This document shows positions 44,501-49,836 of a stretch of 49,836 nucleotides of DNA, piece after piece. Source of the stretch: Gammaproteobacteria bacterium (GTDB lineage: Bacteria > Pseudomonadota > Gammaproteobacteria > Pseudomonadales > Oceanobacteraceae); NCBI GenBank assembly GCA_013373125.1, contig JABXIK010000088.1, positions 1-49,836 of the forward strand, written 5' to 3'. The notes under the pieces were generated by a model. It had not been told where the DNA came from. It saw only the letters and a program-made list of their open reading frames with translations, and did not search any database. Within the stretch, counting starts at the first letter, position 1, and the number at the start of each line of letters is the position of its first letter. Made by a program: the position numbers and the translations under genes.

Positions 44501-45700
44501 ATGTCTATTTCATTGGGAACGCCATTAAGCGCAAGCGCGAAAAAAGTATTGTTGTGTGGTTCGGGTGAGTTAGGTAAAGAAGTCGCCATCGAATTACAGC
44601 GTCTTGGGGTGGAAGTGATAGCGGTTGACCGCTACGCCAATGCACCTGCCATGCAAGTGGCTCATCGTTCCCATGTGATCAGTATGTTGGATGGGGATGC
44701 ATTACGTCGCATCATTGAGCAGGAAAAACCGGATTTAATCGTTCCGGAAATCGAGGCAATTGCCACAGATACATTGGCGGCATTAGAGCAGGAAGGTTTT
44801 ACTGTTATTCCAACCGCTAAAGCGACCCAGCTGACAATGAACCGTGAAGGTATTCGCCGCTTAGCCGCCGAGGAATTAGGGCTTGCCACCAGTGCTTATG
44901 AATTTGCACAAAGCAAAGATGAATATTTAAATGCCATTAAAAATATTGGTTTACCGTGTGTGGTGAAGCCAATCATGAGTTCATCCGGTAAAGGGCAATC
45001 ACTGTTGCGTCATGAAAGTGAAATTGATGCCGCTTGGGATTACGCACAAGAAGGCGGCCGTGCGGGTAAGGGCAAGGTTATCGTTGAAGGCTTTGTGGAT
45101 TTTGATTTTGAAATCACCCTGTTGACCATTCGTCATCGAGATCAAAATGGCAACATGACCACATCGTTTTGTGCGCCTATTGGTCACCGTCAAGAGAACG
45201 GGGATTATCAAGAATCTTGGCAGCCTCAGACTATGACAGACGCAGCTCTTCAATCGGCCCAAACTATGGCAGAAAAAGTCACCACAGCGCTAGGCGGTAA
45301 AGGCTTGTTTGGTGTTGAGTTGTTTATAAAAGGCGATGATGTGATTTTTAGCGAAGTATCACCGCGACCACATGACACAGGATTGGTGACCTTGGTCTCG
45401 CAAGATCTATCCGAATTTGCACTACACGCCCGTGCGATTTTGGATTTACCCATAGTGCAAATTAAACAAAATGGCCCAAGTGCATCCAGTGTGATTTTAG
45501 TGAGTGGTGACAGTGCTAACGTGCAGTTTGCAAATCTAGATCAAGCCTTGTCTATTCCTAATACGCAGCTGCGATTATTTGGTAAGCCTGAAGTGAAAGG
45601 CACTCGCCGTATGGGGGTTGCATTGGCAACCGGTGACAGTATCGAACAAGCAAAGGCGACGGCGATAGAATGCTCTTCTAGCGTGAATGTGATTTGTTAA
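44501..45700 (+). CDS. purT: Formate-dependent GAR transformylase 2
   Basis: ATP-grasp enzyme that makes formyl-glycinamide ribonucleotide from formate and ATP in purine synthesis. At 399 residues it is slightly longer than E. coli PurT (392). The N-terminal domain has [20 protein letters not shown], the ATP-grasp centre has [14 protein letters not shown], and the metal-binding part has [18 protein letters not shown] lies before ATG 44501. A clear PurR box is not seen upstream. It is the only biosynthetic purine gene in the window. Confidence 0.97.
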   Translation: MSISLGTPLSASAKKVLLCGSGELGKEVAIELQRLGVEVIAVDRYANAPAMQVAHRSHVISMLDGDALRRIIEQEKPDLIVPEIEAIATDTLAALEQEGFTVIPTAKATQLTMNREGIRRLAAEELGLATSAYEFAQSKDEYLNAIKNIGLPCVVKPIMSSSGKGQSLLRHESEIDAAWDYAQEGGRAGKGKVIVEGFVDFDFEITLLTIRHRDQNGNMTTSFCAPIGHRQENGDYQESWQPQTMTDAALQSAQTMAEKVTTALGGKGLFGVELFIKGDDVIFSEVSPRPHDTGLVTLVSQDLSEFALHARAILDLPIVQIKQNGPSASSVILVSGDSANVQFANLDQALSIPNTQLRLFGKPEVKGTRRMGVALATGDSIEQAKATAIECSSSVNVIC

Positions 45701-45707
45701 TTAAAAA

Positions 45708-45736
45708 TAATGAGTCGGGTTAGGCCCGACTCATGC
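45708..45736. terminator. Convergent terminator between purT and the EamA gene
   Basis: The 10-bp stem ATGAGTCGGG/CCCGACTCAT overlaps the last codons of the leftward EamA gene. On the minus strand it is followed by TATTTTTAATT, so it serves that gene better than purT. Confidence 0.75.
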
Positions 45737-46622
45737 CAATTCCCATGATACCAATCATGACTATGGCTCCGCCGATCAATTGAACACTATTTAACGTTTG
45801 CCCTAAAAACCCATAGGCTAAAAATAATGACGCCACAGGTTCAAAATTTAGCACGGGTGAATTTCGTGCCATGTCTAAGCGCGGCGTTAACACAAATAAA
45901 GTGGTGATGGCCACAGCATACAATAAAGCCAAGCACACTAATCCAATCCAGCCTGTTTCATTTTCTGGTAAGGCGCTGCCACCCGGTAGCCATTCTCCCC
46001 ACGCGGCCACCAACATTAAACTCACCACAATCATCATGATGTAACTGCTGCGTACCGAACCTGGAATACCTGCCAATTGATACTGGGTAATCCACATGGT
46101 GGCAGCCAGTAGCATGGCAGAAAAAGTAGCCAGCCCAACGCCTATTAACCAATCGTGAGTGAGTGGGATATCGGTGTCGATGTTTAGTACTAAAATCAAA
46201 CCAAACAAAATAAACATTAATAGAAGGAAGGTTTTTAAGTTTGGAGCTTTCTTACCGGCTAGCCAACTGGCGAGAATAAACATCATAGGCCAGGTGTTAA
46301 CTAACAATAATGCCATGGCAACCGGAATTAATGTAATGGCACTGTATAAACACAAACTTTGTGCCGCGATTAAAAAACCTAGCAGTACTTGCCACTTTCT
46401 AAGTGGCGCAGGAATAGCCATGGATGCCTGACGCAATTTCACAATGCTCAGCATAAAAATTAAAGACATGGTGCTACGCGCAAGTACTGCCAATAATAGC
46501 CCTGTGCCATTATCAAACGCGAAGCGTGCTGCGATATGGTTACCTGCGAATAATGTTGCGCTCATAATTAACAGCGCGATAGCAATGGGGCGAGGCAAAA
46601 ATTCAGTTGGGTTTGATTGCAT
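45720..46622 (-). CDS. EamA (DMT) family transporter
   Basis: An inner membrane protein of 300 residues from ATG 46622 (AGG 6 bases upstream; a further ATG at 46646 sits too close to its purine run). Ten hydrophobic segments in two EamA halves are visible, with FAGNHIAARFAF in the first and the SPVLNFEPVASLFLAYGFLG stretch in the second. DMT members export amino acids or metabolites. The substrate is unknown. Confidence 0.9.
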   Translation of the reverse strand: MQSNPTEFLPRPIAIALLIMSATLFAGNHIAARFAFDNGTGLLLAVLARSTMSLIFMLSIVKLRQASMAIPAPLRKWQVLLGFLIAAQSLCLYSAITLIPVAMALLLVNTWPMMFILASWLAGKKAPNLKTFLLLMFILFGLILVLNIDTDIPLTHDWLIGVGLATFSAMLLAATMWITQYQLAGIPGSVRSSYIMMIVVSLMLVAAWGEWLPGGSALPENETGWIGLVCLALLYAVAITTLFVLTPRLDMARNSPVLNFEPVASLFLAYGFLGQTLNSVQLIGGAIVMIGIMGIGMSRA

Positions 46623-46659
46623 GAAAAGCCTAGAAAGAGCGGGCATCCTGCCCGCAGTG

Positions 46660-47922
46660 TTATGATTTGGTCACTTTCGCGGATGCGATCGTGTTAGCTT
46701 TAACCTTCAAGATTTCGATTTGATAATCTTCGATTTTCAAGCACACATTATTTTCCGGAATGGATTCTAAGTATTCAATGATTAAACCACTAAAGGTTTT
46801 CGGGCCATTAAGTGGTAAGTCAAAGTTAAGGGCTTTGTTTAATTCACGAATGGTGATAGCGCCGTCTAAAATAAAACTGCCATCTTCAAGCGGCGTAATA
46901 TCTTGGTTAGTGGCGGAAATATCACTGGTAAAGTCACCCACAATTTCTTCCAAAATATCTTCTAATGTGGCGATGCCTTGAACATTACCGTATTCATCAA
47001 CCACAATGGCAATACGGCGCTGCTCAGTTTGGAAGTTAAATAATTGATTATGTAATTGCGCCGTTTCTGGAATGAAATACGGTTCACGGGTTACTTGCAA
47101 AAGTTCGGCTTTATTGAATTCCGTCTGCGCTAAAATCTTTGCTGCATTTCGCATGTGCAATACACCAATAATATTATTGATGTTGCCTTTCCATACGGGC
47201 AAGCGCGTGTGCTGGCTGGTGCGCATGATGTTTTCTATATCGCGGATGTCTTCATCTAGGTCGATACCTACTATTTCATTTCGCGGCACCATAATGTCGT
47301 TCACGCGTACGGTTTCTAAATCTAAAATAGACAGCAACATTTGCTGACGGCGTGGCGGAATCAGCGCGCCAGCTTCGTGAACCAAGGTTCGAAATTCTTC
47401 GGTGCTCAATAAGTCTTTACTGGTTTGATCCAGTTTTAAACCCGAGATGCGAATTAAAAAGTTCGCGATTAAATTCACCACCCATACAAACGGCATTAAT
47501 ATCCATAGCAGCGGCTGCAGCAAATAACTGGCAGGGAACGCAATCTTTTCTGGGTGATTGGCCGCGATGGTTTTAGGCGTGACTTCCGAGAAGATCAGAA
47601 TCACAAGGGTTAAAAGAATGGTGGCGATGGACACGCCTAGCTCAGGGTTATCCACCCAAATACGTTGCGCAATAATGGTAGCGATAGAGGCCGCTGCAAT
47701 GTTGACGAAGTTGTTACCAATTAGGATTACGCCAATTAAGCGGTCGGTACGGCTTAACAATTTAGATGCTCGTTTCGCCCCACCATGACCGGATTTAGCA
47801 AGGTGGCGCATGCGGTAGCGGTTGAGGGACATCATCCCAGTTTCAGAACTGGAGAAAAACGCAGAAAAAATAACGCAGAAAAATAACGCAGCAAATAACA
47901 GGCTTAAGGGTATGTCGCTCAC
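46660..47922 (-). CDS. yfjD: CNNM/CorC-type membrane protein YfjD (CorB-like)
   Basis: A 420-residue inner membrane protein implicated in Mg/Co homeostasis. The N-terminal DUF21/CNNM domain has SAFFSSSETGMMSLNRYRM and three to four TM segments (LIGNNFVNIAAAS; FSEVTPKTIAA). It is followed by a CBS pair (VNDIMVPRNEIVGID; VVDEYGNVQGIATLEDILEEIVGD) and a C-terminal CorC/HlyC domain. It runs leftward after ypjD, as in many gammaproteobacteria. Confidence 0.93.
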   Translation of the reverse strand: MSDIPLSLLFAALFFCVIFSAFFSSSETGMMSLNRYRMRHLAKSGHGGAKRASKLLSRTDRLIGVILIGNNFVNIAAASIATIIAQRIWVDNPELGVSIATILLTLVILIFSEVTPKTIAANHPEKIAFPASYLLQPLLWILMPFVWVVNLIANFLIRISGLKLDQTSKDLLSTEEFRTLVHEAGALIPPRRQQMLLSILDLETVRVNDIMVPRNEIVGIDLDEDIRDIENIMRTSQHTRLPVWKGNINNIIGVLHMRNAAKILAQTEFNKAELLQVTREPYFIPETAQLHNQLFNFQTEQRRIAIVVDEYGNVQGIATLEDILEEIVGDFTSDISATNQDITPLEDGSFILDGAITIRELNKALNFDLPLNGPKTFSGLIIEYLESIPENNVCLKIEDYQIEILKVKANTIASAKVTKS

Positions 47923-47994
47923 GAAGCGGTCCTAGTGACTAAAGTTGGCGCTAGTGTAGCAGAAAACACCCTCAACCAAAGACTTTCCCGGCCA

Positions 47995-48789
47995 TTAGCG
48001 CTTGAGAATGATCTCTAATACTAGCTTGCTGCCAAAATAGGCGGCAATAAGCAGGCCTGTGCCCACCAAGGTCCATTTACTGGCTACGGTGCCGCGCCAG
48101 CCAAAACGCCAGTGACCCAGTAGTAAGGCGCCATATACAGACCACGCCATCAGGGTGAACGCGGTCTTGTGTACTAAGTGCTGAGCAAACAGGTCTTCAA
48201 GGAACAAAAAGCCTGAGACAATGGCTAGGGTAAGTAAGAACATGCCCATGCCAATCATATCGAACAGTAAACGATCCATGGTTTGTAATGGCGGTAGCAC
48301 GCGCATGATACCGGACATGTGTTTATGTTTGAGTTGGCGATCTTGGAAGATTAATAAAACGGCCTGAAACGCAGCAATACTCAGCACGCTGTAAGCCATG
48401 ATGGATAGAATAATGTGGCTCATGAGGCCGCTGTCAGTAATCTTCACCGGCTGTGCCAGTGCGCCAAAAGCCAGGTTGCACGCCATAATGATGGCCGCCA
48501 TGGGGAAAACCCCAAGGAATAAGGTTTCTAAAGGTTTGCGCAGTGCACTGATTAAAATAATGGCACTGATCACAAGAGAAATCAGCGAGCCCACATGAAA
48601 GAAGCTCAAATCCATGGTGTGATTGATTAACGGTGTAAACCAAGCCAAGCCATGAAACACAACGGCAAGGGAACCTAAGCTTAAAACCTGCTTACGAGAT
48701 TTAGATTGCGGATGACGGGTAGCCTGATATTGCACAAAGCTGCTGGCCAGATACAAAAGGATGGCGATGATTGCAAACAGCGTAACCAT
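47995..48789 (-). CDS. ypjD: CcsA-like inner membrane protein YpjD
   Basis: A 264-residue protein with about eight hydrophobic segments from ATG 48789. The frame runs 20 codons further upstream, but the extension begins with an unlikely start. It belongs to the cytochrome c assembly (CcsA/CcmC) family. The usual Trp-rich WWD motif is not obvious, as in other YpjD proteins. It is next to ffh in E. coli as well. Its function is unproven. Confidence 0.88.
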   Translation of the reverse strand: MVTLFAIIAILLYLASSFVQYQATRHPQSKSRKQVLSLGSLAVVFHGLAWFTPLINHTMDLSFFHVGSLISLVISAIILISALRKPLETLFLGVFPMAAIIMACNLAFGALAQPVKITDSGLMSHIILSIMAYSVLSIAAFQAVLLIFQDRQLKHKHMSGIMRVLPPLQTMDRLLFDMIGMGMFLLTLAIVSGFLFLEDLFAQHLVHKTAFTLMAWSVYGALLLGHWRFGWRGTVASKWTLVGTGLLIAAYFGSKLVLEIILKR

Positions 48790-48877
48790 TGGATGGTGAT
48801 TCCTAATACATAGCGAAAGAATTAGAGTCGTTATTATGGTGGCCGTCACTATTTAGCCAACTCTGGGCTCAGAAGAG

Positions 48878-48905
48878 TGAGTTATCCGGCGCTTCCCTAT
48901 ATAAT
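48878..48905 (+). promoter_or_regulatory. Candidate ffh promoter
   Basis: A perfect TATAAT at 48900-48905 lies 100 bases before ffh. The -35 (TGAGTT, 48878-48883, 16-nt spacing) is poor. It lies in the divergent ypjD-ffh gap. Confidence 0.5.
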
Positions 48906-49005
48906 GCTGGACAATTGTGCACACAGACGAGCCAGAAGTATAGGGTTTGCCTCAGTTTTAACAGGACGCAGGCCACACTGGCGACCATTGAGAGACGCGG
49001 TATTT

Positions 49006-49836
49006 ATGTTTGAAAACCTACAAGATCGATTGAGCGGTGCTTTGCGCGCCATCAGCGGCAAAGCCAAAATCACCGAAGACAACATCAAAGGCACCTTGCG
49101 CGAAGTGCGCATGGCGTTACTAGAAGCGGACGTCGCCTTGCCAGTGGTGAAAGAATTCACCAATCAGGTGAAAGAGCGCGCCATCGGCTCTGAGGTATTA
49201 AAAAGCTTAAGCCCAGGCCAGGCCTTGCTGAAAATCGTGCACGAAGAATTACAGCGCGTCATGGGGGATGCCAACGAAGGCTTAGACCTTGCGGCCAAGC
49301 CACCGGCCATCATCTTAATGGCGGGTCTACAAGGTGCGGGTAAAACCACCACAGTGGCCAAGCTGGCGAAGTATCTGCAAGAGCGTGAAAAGAAAAAAGT
49401 CATGGTGGTCTCGGCCGACGTTTACCGTCCTGCCGCCATCAAACAGCTAGAAACCTTAGCCGGTGAAGTGGGTGCTAAGTTCTTCCCATCGGACATTTCA
49501 CAAAAACCGGTTGATATCGCCAAGGCCGCCATTAAAGAAGCCGAAACCCAATTCTCCGATGTGCTGATTGTGGATACCGCAGGTCGCTTGGCCATTGATG
49601 AAGACATGATGGCTGAGATTCAGCAACTGCATAAAGCCATCAACCCAGTCGAAACCTTGTTTGTGGTCGACGCCATGACAGGTCAAGACGCTGCCAATAC
49701 CGCAAAAGCCTTTAATGAAGCGTTACCGTTAACCGGTGTGGTATTGACCAAGGCCGACGGTGATGCCCGTGGCGGTGCCGCGTTATCTGTGCGTCACATC
49801 ACCGGCAAGCCGCTGAAATTCTTAGGTATGGGCGAA
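49006..49836 (+). CDS. ffh: Signal recognition particle protein Ffh, 5' part
   Basis: GTPase that binds 4.5S RNA and signal sequences for co-translational targeting to the membrane. It starts at ATG 49006 and stays open to the window end (277 codons, no stop). The N-domain begins with MFENLQDRLSGALRAISG. The G-domain shows P-loop GLQGAGKTT at residues 107-115, DVYRPAAIKQL, DTAGR, and TKADGDARGG. The Met-rich M-domain lies outside the window. Confidence 0.98.
   Translation, partial: MFENLQDRLSGALRAISGKAKITEDNIKGTLREVRMALLEADVALPVVKEFTNQVKERAIGSEVLKSLSPGQALLKIVHEELQRVMGDANEGLDLAAKPPAIILMAGLQGAGKTTTVAKLAKYLQEREKKKVMVVSADVYRPAAIKQLETLAGEVGAKFFPSDISQKPVDIAKAAIKEAETQFSDVLIVDTAGRLAIDEDMMAEIQQLHKAINPVETLFVVDAMTGQDAANTAKAFNEALPLTGVVLTKADGDARGGAALSVRHITGKPLKFLGMGE

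Overview
The window reads as a chromosomal segment of a marine gammaproteobacterium, most likely Oceanospirillales-like (Oleispira/Bermanella/Thalassolituus-type). This placement is an inference. It rests on the gammaproteobacterial gene order ftsH-folP-glmM-(tpiA)-secG-tRNA-Leu-tRNA-fMet-rimP-nusA-infB-rbfA-truB-rpsO-pnp, where tpiA between glmM and secG is a Pseudomonas-like detail. The moderate GC content and the yfjD-ypjD-ffh arrangement at the right end also fit. No insertion sequence, integrase, prophage or CRISPR array is visible. Coding density is high throughout.

Layout. 1-14030 is the information-processing block: the 3' part of ftsH, folate and peptidoglycan precursor enzymes, tpiA, secG, two tRNAs, then the rimP-nusA-infB-rbfA-truB operon, rpsO and pnp. 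14259-15826 holds slyD and a BASS-family transporter. 15914-30940 is a purine-scavenging and purine-degradation island with two divergent arms. The leftward arm has an ABC importer (ATPase and two permeases), a Tsx-like outer membrane channel and, beyond a terminator, a RutR-type TetR regulator. The rightward arm is xdhA-xdhB-xdhC-alc-uraD-uraH-allA-guaD-puuD. The 259-bp region between the arms carries two RutR-like palindromes with centres 20 bp apart.

Together these genes give uptake through the outer and inner membranes, then guanine -> xanthine (GuaD) -> urate (XdhAB, matured by XdhC) -> 5-hydroxyisourate (membrane cytochrome-linked PuuD) -> OHCU (UraH) -> allantoin (UraD), and then allantoate -> ureidoglycolate + urea (Alc) -> glyoxylate + urea (AllA). 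Two expected parts are absent from the window: an allantoinase, and the BMP-type binding lipoprotein that should feed the ABC importer.

31108-42645 is more accessory. It holds an exported protein with a TerB-like C-terminal domain, a small CbiX chelatase, a condensin-like mksF-mksE-mksB operon with no mksG/jetD nuclease gene, and a NADAR-family protein on the opposite strand beyond a degenerate inverted repeat. It continues with an unrecognised two-TM coiled-coil membrane protein, a small exported protein, a YkgJ-type Cys cluster protein, a NIF3-like protein, a Zn-ribbon Nudix hydrolase and a DUF3135 protein. 43005-49836 returns to conserved genes: a CoA-type Nudix hydrolase, gamma-carbonic anhydrase, DUF1289, purT, an EamA transporter, yfjD (CNNM/CorC), ypjD and the 5' part of ffh.

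The best candidates for new biology are the two-site RutR-like control region over a purine (not pyrimidine) regulon, the exported TerB-like fusion, the membrane coiled-coil protein at 39404-40624 next to NADAR and MksBEF, and the degenerate second copy of the initiator-tRNA 3' end at 5066-5117.
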